A stretch of 64,000 bases of DNA, from NCBI RefSeq assembly GCF_001612885.1, contig NZ_BDBH01000010.1, positions 57,928 to 121,927 on the forward strand. Reading direction: 5' to 3'. Made by a program: the position numbers and the translations under genes. The notes under the pieces are model-generated. The model was not told the DNA's origin, searched no databases, and was given only the letters and a program-made list of their open reading frames with translations. This DNA comes from Nocardia harenae NBRC 108248 (GTDB taxonomy: Bacteria > Actinomycetota > Actinomycetes > Mycobacteriales > Mycobacteriaceae). This document shows positions 28,782 to 36,134 of the stretch, one piece after another (position 1 is the stretch's first letter; each line of letters begins with the position of its first letter).

Positions 28782-30017
28782 ATGGCTGTCAGGACACTGC
28801 AGGATCTCCTCGCCGACGGCGTCGATGGCAGGGGCGTGCTGGTGCGCTCCGACCTCAATGTGCCGCTCGGCGACGACGGGCAGATCACCGATCCCGGCCG
28901 GATCACCGCCTCGGTGCCGACCCTGAAGGCGCTGGTCGAGGCGGGCGCCAAGGTGGTCGTCACCGCGCACCTCGGCCGGCCCAAGGGCGAGCCGGACCCG
29001 AAGCTCTCGCTGGCGCCGGTCGCCGCGAAGCTCGCCGAGGAGCTGGGCCGCAACGTCCAGCTCGCCGGTGACGTGGTCGGCCAGGACGCGCTGGCCCGCT
29101 CCGAGGGGCTCACCGACGGCGACGTGCTGCTGCTGGAGAACATCCGCTTCGACAAGCGGGAGACCAGCAAGGACGCCGCCGAGCGCGGCAGGCTGGCCGC
29201 CGCGCTGGTGGAGCTGGTCGGCGAGGACGGCGCCTTCGTCTCCGACGGCTTCGGCGTCGTGCACCGCGAGCAGGCGTCGGTCTACGACGTGGCGAAGCTG
29301 CTGCCGCACTACGCGGGCACGCTGGTGGCCGCCGAGGTCGAGGTGCTGCGCAAGCTCGCAGGCGCGGGCTCCGAGGAGGGCGCCGACCGGCCGTACGCGG
29401 TGGTGCTCGGCGGCTCCAAGGTCTCGGACAAGCTGGCCGTGATCGAGGCGCTCGCCCCCAAGGTGGACACCCTGGTCATCGGCGGCGGCATGTGCTTCAC
29501 CTTCCTCGCCGCGCAGGGCTTCGCGGTCGGCTCCTCGCTGCTGCAGCAGGAGATGATCGAGACCTGCCGGGAGCTGCTCGACCGGTACGCCGACGTGATC
29601 CACCTGCCGCGCGACATCGTGGTGGCGGATCGCTTCGCGGCCGACGCCGAGACGAAGGTCGTTCCGGCGGAGCAGATCCCGGACGGCTGGAGCGGCCTCG
29701 ACATCGGCCCCGAGTCGGCGCGGCGCTTCGCGGCGCTGCTCACCGAGGCGCGGACGATCTTCTGGAACGGCCCGATGGGCGTCTTCGAGTTCGAGGCGTT
29801 CGAGGCGGGCACCCGCGGCGTCGCCGAGGCGATCAGCACCGCCACCGGCAAGGGCGCCTTCACGGTGGTCGGCGGTGGCGACTCGGCCGCGGCCGTGCGC
29901 GCGCTCGGGCTGCCCGAGGACGGCTTCTCGCACATCTCCACCGGTGGCGGGGCCTCGCTGGAGTACCTGGAGGGCAAGGAACTCCCGGGTATCGCGGTGC
30001 TGGACGAGGAGGCGTGA
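28782..30017 (+). CDS. pgk: Phosphoglycerate kinase
   Basis: A 411-residue two-domain kinase making ATP from 1,3-bisphosphoglycerate. It shows VLVRSDLNVPL, AHLGRPKG, the ENIRFDKRE segment, LGGSKVSDKLAVIE, WNGPMGVFE and GGGDSAAAV. The ATG is five bases after the gap stop. Both flanking junctions are a few bases long, so the three glycolytic genes are one transcript. The sequence is full length with no anomalies. Confidence 0.97.
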   Translation: MAVRTLQDLLADGVDGRGVLVRSDLNVPLGDDGQITDPGRITASVPTLKALVEAGAKVVVTAHLGRPKGEPDPKLSLAPVAAKLAEELGRNVQLAGDVVGQDALARSEGLTDGDVLLLENIRFDKRETSKDAAERGRLAAALVELVGEDGAFVSDGFGVVHREQASVYDVAKLLPHYAGTLVAAEVEVLRKLAGAGSEEGADRPYAVVLGGSKVSDKLAVIEALAPKVDTLVIGGGMCFTFLAAQGFAVGSSLLQQEMIETCRELLDRYADVIHLPRDIVVADRFAADAETKVVPAEQIPDGWSGLDIGPESARRFAALLTEARTIFWNGPMGVFEFEAFEAGTRGVAEAISTATGKGAFTVVGGGDSAAAVRALGLPEDGFSHISTGGGASLEYLEGKELPGIAVLDEEA

Positions 30018-30018
30018 C

Positions 30019-30804
30019 GTGGCGCGCAAACCGCTGATCGCGGGCAACTGGAAGCTGAACCTCAACCACCTCGAGGCCATCACCCTGGTGCAGAAGATCG
30101 CCTTCGCGCTGCCGGAGAAGTACTTCGACCGGGTGGACGTGGCGGTCATCCCGCCCTTCACCGACCTGCGCAGCGTGCAGAATTTGGTGGAGGGCGACAA
30201 GCTGCTCATCACCTACGGCGCCCAGGACGTGTCGACGCACGACTCCGGCGCCTACACCGGGGAGATCAGCGCGGGCATGCTCGCCAAGCTGGGCTGCACC
30301 TACGCGGTGGTCGGGCACTCGGAGCGGCGGCAGTACCACAGCGAGGACGACGCCACCGTGCTCGCCAAGGCCAAGCAGGCGCTGAAGCACGGGATCACCC
30401 CGATCGTGTGCATCGGCGAGGGGCTCGGCGTGCGCGAGGCGCAGACCCACGTCGAGTACAACCTGGAGCAGCTGCGTGGCTCGCTGCGGGGGCTGACGGC
30501 CGAGGAGATCGCGAAGGTGGTGATCGCCTACGAACCGGTGTGGGCCATCGGCACCGGCAAGGTCGCCACCCCGGCCGACGCGCAGGAGGTCTGCGGCGCC
30601 ATTCGCGCGGAGCTGCACACACTGGCCTCGCCGGAGATCGCCGGGCAGGTGCGCATCCTGTACGGCGGCTCGGTGAACGCCAAGAACGTCGGCGAGCTGG
30701 TCGCGCAGCCGGATGTCGACGGCGCGCTGGTGGGCGGGGCGTCGCTCAAGGGCGACGAGTTCGCCCAGCTCTCGGCGATCGCCGCGGGCGGTCCGCTGCT
30801 CTGA
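30019..30804 (+). CDS. tpi: Triosephosphate isomerase
   Basis: A 261-residue TIM barrel interconverting dihydroxyacetone phosphate and glyceraldehyde 3-phosphate. It shows AGNWKLNLN with the catalytic Lys, VGHSERR with His100, AYEPVWAIGTGK with Glu172, and the phosphate loop YGGSVNAKN. GTG 30019 lies one base after the pgk stop, with GGAGG inside the pgk end. A hairpin terminator follows 13 bases after the stop. Confidence 0.97.
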   Translation: MARKPLIAGNWKLNLNHLEAITLVQKIAFALPEKYFDRVDVAVIPPFTDLRSVQNLVEGDKLLITYGAQDVSTHDSGAYTGEISAGMLAKLGCTYAVVGHSERRQYHSEDDATVLAKAKQALKHGITPIVCIGEGLGVREAQTHVEYNLEQLRGSLRGLTAEEIAKVVIAYEPVWAIGTGKVATPADAQEVCGAIRAELHTLASPEIAGQVRILYGGSVNAKNVGELVAQPDVDGALVGGASLKGDEFAQLSAIAAGGPLL

Positions 30805-30817
30805 GCGGAGGTTCGTG

Positions 30818-30847
30818 CGGCCCGGTTCGTCTCGGCGGACCGGGCCG
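30818..30847. terminator. Bidirectional hairpin terminator between tpi and the META lipoprotein gene
   Basis: The arms CGGCCCGGT (30818-30826) and ACCGGGCCG (30839-30847) pair perfectly around a 12-nt loop. The hairpin lies between two convergent genes. There is no U-tract, which is normal for high-G+C actinobacteria. Confidence 0.7.
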
Positions 30848-30861
30848 TTCCGCGTCCGGGG

Positions 30862-31644
30862 TCAGGTGGCGCGCAGGGAGAGCCCGCTGCCGTTGTCGTT
30901 GCGCAGGGTGAGCAGGTCGGCGTCGACGGTGAGGGTGGCGTGGCCGTCCAGGGCGCGCAGCACCGACTGCTCGATCTCCATCACCGCGGGCGGGCAGAGC
31001 ATGCGGGTGGTCGCCACCCGGAAGGTGGCCGCGCCGTCGCTCACCTCCGCGGTGCCGGTGAGCTGGTTGCAGCCGGCCGAGCCGGTGACGGCGCCGTCCT
31101 GTGCGATGCGCAGGGTCGGGGCGGCCTGGTCGATGGCCTCGGCGCGGATCCTGGCCTCCGGGGTGAGCAGTTCGGTCACCGTCCAGAGGGTGTCGCGCAC
31201 CGGTTTGTCCGGCTGGGCGATCTTCTTGTCCAGCAGCTCGACGGTCTGGCCATCGGCGCGCAGGGTGAGCGTGCCGTCGGCGAGCTGCCAGGTCGGGGTG
31301 GCGTTGAGCAGCCTGGCCACCCACTGGTCGGCGTCGGCGCGCTCGCCGGGGCAGCCCATGAGCGTGCCCGCCAGCTCGCCGACCCGCAGCACGTCGCCGT
31401 CGAAGGTGACCGGGCCGGTGGTGGTGTTGCACCCGGCGTTCGCCGAGACCCGGCCGTCCGCGAAGCGCAGCGTCAGCGGGCCGCCGCCCGGAATCGGGGT
31501 GCCGTCGACGGAGGTGGACAGGAAGGTACGGCCCATCGGGGTGTCACCGGGGGCGGGGGAGTCGGAGCCACCGTCGTCGGCACAGGCGACGGCACACAGA
31601 GCGAACAGCACAACCGCGCCGAAACGCAGCAAGGTGGCTGGCAT
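30862..31644 (-). CDS. META-domain (HslJ-like) lipoprotein
   Basis: A 260-residue secreted lipoprotein: signal peptide FGAVVLFALCAVAC with predicted lipidated Cys21. Two tandem META/HslJ-like domains follow. The first has GPLTLRFADGRVSANAGCNTT and MGCPGERADADQW. The second has APTLRIAQDGAVTGSAGCNQLTG and MLCPPAVMEIEQ. The paired AGCN and xxCP cysteines are typical of the family. HslJ is linked to stress and drug tolerance in E. coli; the role here is unknown. ATG 31644 is preceded by a weak GACAAT hexamer seven bases away. It diverges from an MFS gene. Confidence 0.88.
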   Translation of the reverse strand: MPATLLRFGAVVLFALCAVACADDGGSDSPAPGDTPMGRTFLSTSVDGTPIPGGGPLTLRFADGRVSANAGCNTTTGPVTFDGDVLRVGELAGTLMGCPGERADADQWVARLLNATPTWQLADGTLTLRADGQTVELLDKKIAQPDKPVRDTLWTVTELLTPEARIRAEAIDQAAPTLRIAQDGAVTGSAGCNQLTGTAEVSDGAATFRVATTRMLCPPAVMEIEQSVLRALDGHATLTVDADLLTLRNDNGSGLSLRAT

Positions 31645-31655
31645 GTGTTGGATTG

Positions 31656-31672
31656 TCGCACCTCCGGTGCGA
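31656..31672. promoter_or_regulatory. Perfect 17-bp dyad upstream of the META lipoprotein
   Basis: The 7-bp arms TCGCACC and GGTGCGA flank a TCC centre. It lies 12-28 bp upstream of the lipoprotein start, about where the core promoter of a leaderless gene would be. It is therefore a candidate operator. The regulator is unknown. Confidence 0.45.
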
Positions 31673-31675
31673 CGG

Positions 31676-31772
31676 GGGTTCGCGCCCCCTGATGGCTCGC
31701 GGTCCGGCGGCCGCGACTCGCGCCTGCGGCGCATGCGCTGCGGCCACCGGACCGCGAGCCGGGCGCGAACCC
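31676..31772. repeat. 97-nt near-perfect inverted repeat between divergent genes
   Basis: The outer arms 31676-31687 and 31761-31772 pair over 12 bp. The middle arms 31694-31707 and 31747-31760 pair over 14 bp. The inner arms 31709-31714 and 31740-31745 pair over 6 bp. A small apical hairpin GCGCC-TGC-GGCGC (31720-31732) closes it. The only interruptions are a 6-nt bulge (31688-31693) and one mismatch. It sits just upstream of the MFS promoter. No second copy was noticed in the window. Confidence 0.85.
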
Positions 31773-31804
31773 GTGGTGGTCGGGTTCGAGGCGATTGCGC
31801 TGGA

Positions 31805-31810
31805 TATTGT
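31805..31810 (+). promoter_or_regulatory. -10 hexamer for leaderless MFS gene
   Basis: TATTGT ends six bases before GTG 31817, with no ribosome-binding site between. This selects the start codon. Confidence 0.55.
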
Positions 31811-31816
31811 CGTTCG

Positions 31817-33415
31817 GTGAGTACTGCTGATGCCACTGGTCCGGTGTCCACCTGGGCGCCCCTGCGCTCCCCGCTGTATCGGGCGCTGTGGATCGCGCAG
31901 CTGGTGTCGAACCTGGGTACCTGGATGCAGACGGTGGGCGCACAGTGGCTGCTGGTGTCCGAGCCGAACGCGGCGACCCTGGTGTCGCTGGTGCAGACCG
32001 CGATCACGCTGCCGGTGATGCTGCTCTCCATCCCCTCCGGCGTCCTGGCCGACCTGCTGGACCGGCGCAACCTGCTGCTGGCGGCGCAATCGGCGATGGC
32101 GCTGCTGGCGGCGGTGCTCACCGTCGCGACCGCGACCGGCCACACCAGCCCCGGCGTGCTGCTCACCCTGCTCTTCCTGCTCGGCTGCGGCCAGGCCGTG
32201 ACGATACCGGCCTGGCAGGCCATCCAGCCGGAGCTGGTGCCGCGCGAGCAGATCCCCTCGGCGGCGGCGCTCGGCAGCATGAGCGTGAACATCGGCCGCG
32301 CGGTCGGCCCCGCGGTGGCGGGCGTGCTGGTCGCCGCCTCCGGCCCGACCCTGGTGTTCGCGCTGAACGCCGCCTCGTTCGCTGGCATCGTCGCGGTGCT
32401 CGTCCGGTGGCGCCGCCCGCGCGCCGACCGGCGGCTGCCCACCGAGCGCCCGCTGGCCGCGCTGCAGGCGGGCACCCGCTTCATCCGCGCCGCCCCCGCC
32501 ATTCGCCGGGTGCTCGTGCGCTCGCTGCTCTTCGTGGCTCCGGCCAGCGCGCTCTGGGCGCTGCTGCCGGTCGTGGCCGCCGATCAGCTCGGGCTCTCCT
32601 CCTCCGGCTACGGCCTGATGCTCGGCGCGCTCGGGCTCGGTGCGGTCGGCGGCGCGGTGGGGCTGGGCAGGCTGCGCCGCCGGCTCGACCCCACCGCCCG
32701 GCTCGGGGTCGCCGCCGTGCTGTTCGGCGTCGCCACGGCCGGGACCGCGGTGCTCCCGGTGCTCTGGCCGGTGCTGGTGCTGCTGGTCTTCGGCGGCCTG
32801 GCCTGGCTGCTCGCCATGTCCACGCTGAACGCCACCATGCAGCTGCTGCTCCCGGCCTGGGTGCGGGCCCGCGGGCTCGCCGTCTACATGCTGGTGTTCA
32901 TGGGTGGGCAGGCCGTCGGCTCGCTGGTGTGGGGGCTGGTCGCCGGGGCGATCGGGGTGGTCGCCACGCTGCTCGTGGTGGCGGCGCTGCTCGGGCTCTG
33001 CGCCATCAGCACGCTGTGGCTGCCCATCCGGCACGACCCGGAGGCGCTCGACCTCACCCCGGCCAGCTTCTGGCCGGAGCCGCAGCTGGTGGTGGAGCCG
33101 GACCCCGACGACGGCCCGGTCCTGGTGCTGAGCAGCTACGACGTCGACCCGGGTGACCGCGAGGCATTCCTCGCCGCCATGGCCTTCGTCGGCCGCTCCC
33201 GGCAGCGCACCGGCGCCATGGAGTGGCGGCTCTACCGCGACGTCGGCGTGCTCGACCGCTACGTGGAGGCGTTCGTGGTGCGATCGTGGGCCGAGCACAT
33301 GCATCAGCACCGGGTGCGGCTCACCGCGCAGGACCGGCTGCGCGAACAGGAGGTGCGGCGCTTCGCCACCGGCGACGAAGAGATCACCCACCTGGTCGCG
33401 GTGCAGCCACGCTGA
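31817..33415 (+). CDS. MFS exporter (MFS_3/EntS-like) with C-terminal cytoplasmic domain
   Basis: A 532-residue major facilitator protein. Residues about 15-405 contain around 11-12 hydrophobic helices, beginning SPLYRALWIAQLVSNLGTWMQ with the family signature GVLADLLDRRNLLLAAQ. Residues about 420-532 form a soluble tail (VLVLSSYDVDPGDREAFLAAMAFVGRSRQRTGAMEWRLYRD) resembling the ferredoxin-like/ABM fold seen in the MFS_3 'transmembrane secretion effector' group. Relatives export siderophores or small hydrophobic compounds; the substrate here is unknown. It is divergent from the META lipoprotein, with a large inverted repeat between them. Confidence 0.88.
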   Translation: MSTADATGPVSTWAPLRSPLYRALWIAQLVSNLGTWMQTVGAQWLLVSEPNAATLVSLVQTAITLPVMLLSIPSGVLADLLDRRNLLLAAQSAMALLAAVLTVATATGHTSPGVLLTLLFLLGCGQAVTIPAWQAIQPELVPREQIPSAAALGSMSVNIGRAVGPAVAGVLVAASGPTLVFALNAASFAGIVAVLVRWRRPRADRRLPTERPLAALQAGTRFIRAAPAIRRVLVRSLLFVAPASALWALLPVVAADQLGLSSSGYGLMLGALGLGAVGGAVGLGRLRRRLDPTARLGVAAVLFGVATAGTAVLPVLWPVLVLLVFGGLAWLLAMSTLNATMQLLLPAWVRARGLAVYMLVFMGGQAVGSLVWGLVAGAIGVVATLLVVAALLGLCAISTLWLPIRHDPEALDLTPASFWPEPQLVVEPDPDDGPVLVLSSYDVDPGDREAFLAAMAFVGRSRQRTGAMEWRLYRDVGVLDRYVEAFVVRSWAEHMHQHRVRLTAQDRLREQEVRRFATGDEEITHLVAVQPR

Positions 33416-33444
33416 CCCGGTGCGGAGCATGCCGCGCGTTCCCA

Positions 33445-33450
33445 TAGACT
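33445..33450 (+). promoter_or_regulatory. -10 hexamer for leaderless secG
   Basis: TAGACT ends seven bases before ATG 33458. No ribosome-binding site is present, so a leaderless transcript is inferred. Confidence 0.55.
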
Positions 33451-33457
33451 GACCGGC

Positions 33458-33691
33458 ATGCGGATGTTCCTGGATATCCTCCTGATCGTCACCAGCGTGC
33501 TGCTGGTGCTGCTGGTGCTGCTGCACCGCGCCAAGGGTGGAGGCCTGTCCAGCCTGTTCGGCGGCGGTATGCAGTCGAGCCTCTCGGGCTCGACCGTCGC
33601 CGAGAAGAACCTCGACCGCATCACCATCTTCACCGGCATCATCTGGCTCATCGCCATCCTCGGCATCGGCCTGGAGATCAAGTTCTCCTGA
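33458..33691 (+). CDS. secG: Protein-export membrane subunit SecG
   Basis: A 77-residue subunit of the SecYEG translocon, which promotes the SecA cycle. It has two transmembrane helices (about residues 4-22 and 55-73) joined by a conserved cytoplasmic loop HRAKGGGLSSLFGGGMQSSLSGSTVAEKNLDRIT. secG follows tpi in many actinobacteria; here a lipoprotein and an MFS gene separate them. It is convergent with the SDR gene at 33698, with only 6 bp between stops. Confidence 0.95.
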   Translation: MRMFLDILLIVTSVLLVLLVLLHRAKGGGLSSLFGGGMQSSLSGSTVAEKNLDRITIFTGIIWLIAILGIGLEIKFS

Positions 33692-33697
33692 CCGCGC

Positions 33698-34534
33698 TCA
33701 CCCGGTGCGCGGCACCCGCCCGTCCACGTCGGTGAAGCCGTAGCGCTCGGCCAGATCGGCCACCCGCCACGCCTTTCCGGTGAGTTCGGCGCGCGCCGGA
33801 TCGCGCGCCAGCGCGGCGACGGCGCGGCCGGCGAACCGCGGCGTCTCCGCCTCCGCCAGATCCACCGTCGCCTCGCCGGGCAGCGTCACCAGCCGCCTGC
33901 CGGAGCCGTCGGCCGGAACCAGCTGCAGCAGTTCGGTGTCGACGATGCCCGGCCACAGCGACACCACCGTCACCCCGGAGCCGGCGAGGTCGTGCGCCAG
34001 ATCCGCGGTGAGCCGGTCCACCGCCGTCTTGCCGACCCCGTAGACGGCATTGTGCATGTACCGGATCGAGCCAGGCGAGGAGATCTGCGCGATCAGCCCG
34101 CCCGCGGCCCGCAGCAGATCGGCGGCGTAGTAGGCGGCCGCGTAGTGCGAGCGCACCCCGACGTCGAAGGTCTCGTCCCAGGCCGCGGGCGGCACCTCCC
34201 AGAACGGCTTGCCCAGGTGCCTGGCGGCGGCCGGTGAGTTGTAGACATTGTTGACCAGCACGTCGAGCCTGCCGTGCGCGGAGCGGACCCGCTCGAAGAG
34301 CGCGGCCACCGCCGCGTCGTCGCGGTGATCGCAGACCACCGGCACCCCGGTGCCGCCCAGTGCCCCCACCTCCGCCGCGGTCTCCTCGAGCGTGCCGGGC
34401 AACCTGCCCTTCCCGCCGCCGCGCCCGGTCAGGTAGACGGTCGCGCCCGCCGCGCCCAGCTCCAGTGCCACGCCCTTGCCGATGCCACGGCTCGCGCCGG
34501 TCACCACGGCGATCACCTCGGGTGTTCCGCTCAT
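33698..34534 (-). CDS. Short-chain dehydrogenase/reductase (DHRS1-like)
   Basis: A 278-residue NAD(P)-dependent oxidoreductase. It has the Rossmann start VVTGASRGIGKG, the structural DVLVNNVYN motif, the catalytic Ser in AQISSPG, and YGVGK with Tyr and Lys of the YxxxK pair. The long insertion around FWEVPPAAWDETFDVGVRSHY resembles DHRS1-type SDRs. A TAGTGT hexamer lies ten bases upstream of the ATG on the minus strand. The gene diverges from an epoxide-hydrolase-like gene, and a KstR-like palindrome lies between them. A role in lipid or steroid catabolism is inferred from that site. Confidence 0.85.
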   Translation of the reverse strand: MSGTPEVIAVVTGASRGIGKGVALELGAAGATVYLTGRGGGKGRLPGTLEETAAEVGALGGTGVPVVCDHRDDAAVAALFERVRSAHGRLDVLVNNVYNSPAAARHLGKPFWEVPPAAWDETFDVGVRSHYAAAYYAADLLRAAGGLIAQISSPGSIRYMHNAVYGVGKTAVDRLTADLAHDLAGSGVTVVSLWPGIVDTELLQLVPADGSGRRLVTLPGEATVDLAEAETPRFAGRAVAALARDPARAELTGKAWRVADLAERYGFTDVDGRVPRTG

Positions 34535-34558
34535 GGTTGCAGCACACTACCGTCGAAT

Positions 34559-34572
34559 GAGAACACGTTCTA
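34559..34572. promoter_or_regulatory. KstR-like operator between SDR and hydrolase genes
   Basis: GAGAACACGTTCTA matches the KstR core TNNAACNNGTTNNA at every fixed position except the first (G for T). It lies in the 55-bp gap between two divergent catabolic-type genes. KstR is the TetR-family repressor of cholesterol catabolism in mycobacteria and rhodococci. Confidence 0.6.
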
Positions 34573-34589
34573 GTAGAGGGGAGTGGGCA

Positions 34590-35546
34590 GTGGCGCTCAC
34601 CCGACGGGAGTTCAGGGCAGGCGAGGTCACCATGCGGGTCACCGAGGCGGGCTGCGGCCCGCCGGTGGTCTTCTGCCACGGCTTCCCGCACACCGGCTAC
34701 ATCTGGCACCGGCAGCTGACGGCGCTGGCGGCGGCCGGGTACCACGCGCTCGCCCCCGACCTGCGCGGCGTGGGCGGCACCGCCTGCCCGCCGTCCGGCT
34801 GCGCGAACCGCGAGGTGATCGGCGACCTGCTGGCGCTGCTCGACGATATCGGCGCCGAGCGCGCGGTCTTCGCCGGGCTGGACTTCGGCGCCGCGCTGGT
34901 CTGGGAGCTGGCCTGGCGGGCGCCGGAGCGGATCAGCGGGCTGATCGTGCTGAACAACGTCTTCCAGCCGCGCCCGCCGAAGCCGCCGAGCGAGCTGTGG
35001 GCCGCGGCCGCCCGCAAGCACTTCCTGCACCTGGACTACTTCCAGCGCGAGGGCCCCGCCGACGCCGAGCTGAACCGCGCGCCCCGCGACTTCCTGGCCC
35101 GGGTCTACTTCGCGCTCGGCGCCGACTACCACTACTTCGACACCTGGCGCTACCCGCCGGAGAACACCGGCTACCTGGATGTACTGCCCGAGGCGCCGCC
35201 GCTGCCCTGGCGCTGGCTCTCGACCGGGGAACTGGACACGCTGGCCGCCGAGTTCACCCGCACCGGCTTCACCGGCGGCCTCGGCTGGTACCGGGCGCTG
35301 GACCGGAACTGGGAGCTCACCGCGGAGTTCGCCGGGCAGCCGATCACCGTGCCCACGTACTTCCTGTACGGGGACAGGGACCCGGATATCGAGGGATTCA
35401 GCGGGCGCGACCCGTTCGGCACCATGCGGAAACACGTGCCGGGGCTGCGCCGGACCGACGAGATCGCCGGGGCCGGGCACCTGGTGCAGCTGGAGCGCAC
35501 CGCCGAGGTGAACGCGCTGCTGCTGCGCTACCTGGCCGAGCTCTAG
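34590..35546 (+). CDS. Alpha/beta hydrolase, epoxide-hydrolase-like
   Basis: A 318-residue alpha/beta hydrolase. The oxyanion segment is VVFCHGFPHTGYIWHRQ, the nucleophile elbow is AGLDFGAAL with Asp as nucleophile, and the catalytic His is in AGAGHLVQLE. An Asp nucleophile and the HGFP motif are typical of epoxide hydrolases. The usual GHDWG elbow is altered to GLDFG. GTG 34590 follows GAGGGGAG. The gene shares a short divergent promoter region and a KstR-like box with an SDR. The stop overlaps the convergent SRPBCC stop by four bases. The substrate is unknown. Confidence 0.82.
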   Translation: MALTRREFRAGEVTMRVTEAGCGPPVVFCHGFPHTGYIWHRQLTALAAAGYHALAPDLRGVGGTACPPSGCANREVIGDLLALLDDIGAERAVFAGLDFGAALVWELAWRAPERISGLIVLNNVFQPRPPKPPSELWAAAARKHFLHLDYFQREGPADAELNRAPRDFLARVYFALGADYHYFDTWRYPPENTGYLDVLPEAPPLPWRWLSTGELDTLAAEFTRTGFTGGLGWYRALDRNWELTAEFAGQPITVPTYFLYGDRDPDIEGFSGRDPFGTMRKHVPGLRRTDEIAGAGHLVQLERTAEVNALLLRYLAEL

Positions 35547-36025
35547 CGGTACTCGTCGGCGAGCGCGGCGTACGACTCCCAGCGCGGGAGTTCGCGCTCC
35601 TCCAGGTGCGCGCAGAGCCGGTCCAGCAGGAACTGCCAGCGCGGGCCGAGCTCGCGCGCCTCGTCGTGGCCCACGTGCCTGCGGCTCAGCTCGACGGTGG
35701 TGACCACGCCGACGTGCCGCAGCCGGACCTCGAGCGCGGAGCCGTCGAGCAGCACGGTCAGCGTGTGCGGAGCCTCCCGGTGCTCGACCGATACCGCGAT
35801 CGGGCCGGGCACCGGTCCGTCGAAGGGGGTCAGGTACCCGTCCTCGACGGTGCCGAGCCAGCTCGCCACCCGCGGCGGCTCGGTGATGGCCGCCCACACG
35901 GCGAGCACCGGCTGCGCGAACGAGCGCTGGTAGTGCAGCTCCACCAGGTCGCGCGCGGGGACGCCGTGCTCGGGCCGGACCTCGCCGAGTACCGAGTTCG
36001 CGGTGTCTGCCGGTGCGCCTGCCAT
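35543..36025 (-). CDS. SRPBCC-family (AHSA1-like) protein
   Basis: A 160-residue START/Bet v 1-like protein. It has the AHSA1 start ELHYQRSFAQPVLAVWAAITEPPRVASWLG, a central beta-sheet (LTVLLDGSALEVRLRHVGVVTTVELSRRH), and the long C-terminal helix (LGPRWQFLLDRLCAHLEERELP). Such proteins bind hydrophobic ligands or act as Hsp90 co-chaperones; the ligand is unknown. ATG 36025 follows GAAGGGAA. It lies 109 bp downstream of the E1-like gene on the same strand and may be transcribed with it. Confidence 0.78.
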   Translation of the reverse strand: MAGAPADTANSVLGEVRPEHGVPARDLVELHYQRSFAQPVLAVWAAITEPPRVASWLGTVEDGYLTPFDGPVPGPIAVSVEHREAPHTLTVLLDGSALEVRLRHVGVVTTVELSRRHVGHDEARELGPRWQFLLDRLCAHLEERELPRWESYAALADEYR

Positions 36026-36134
36026 GTCGGGGTTCCCTTCGCCGGTCGTGGAGTTTCCCCCACTGTATTGCCGGGAGGTCGCCGCCCAATCGCATTCCGG
36101 GTTGTCGATCACGGTGCGTCGTGCCGGGCGGCGT

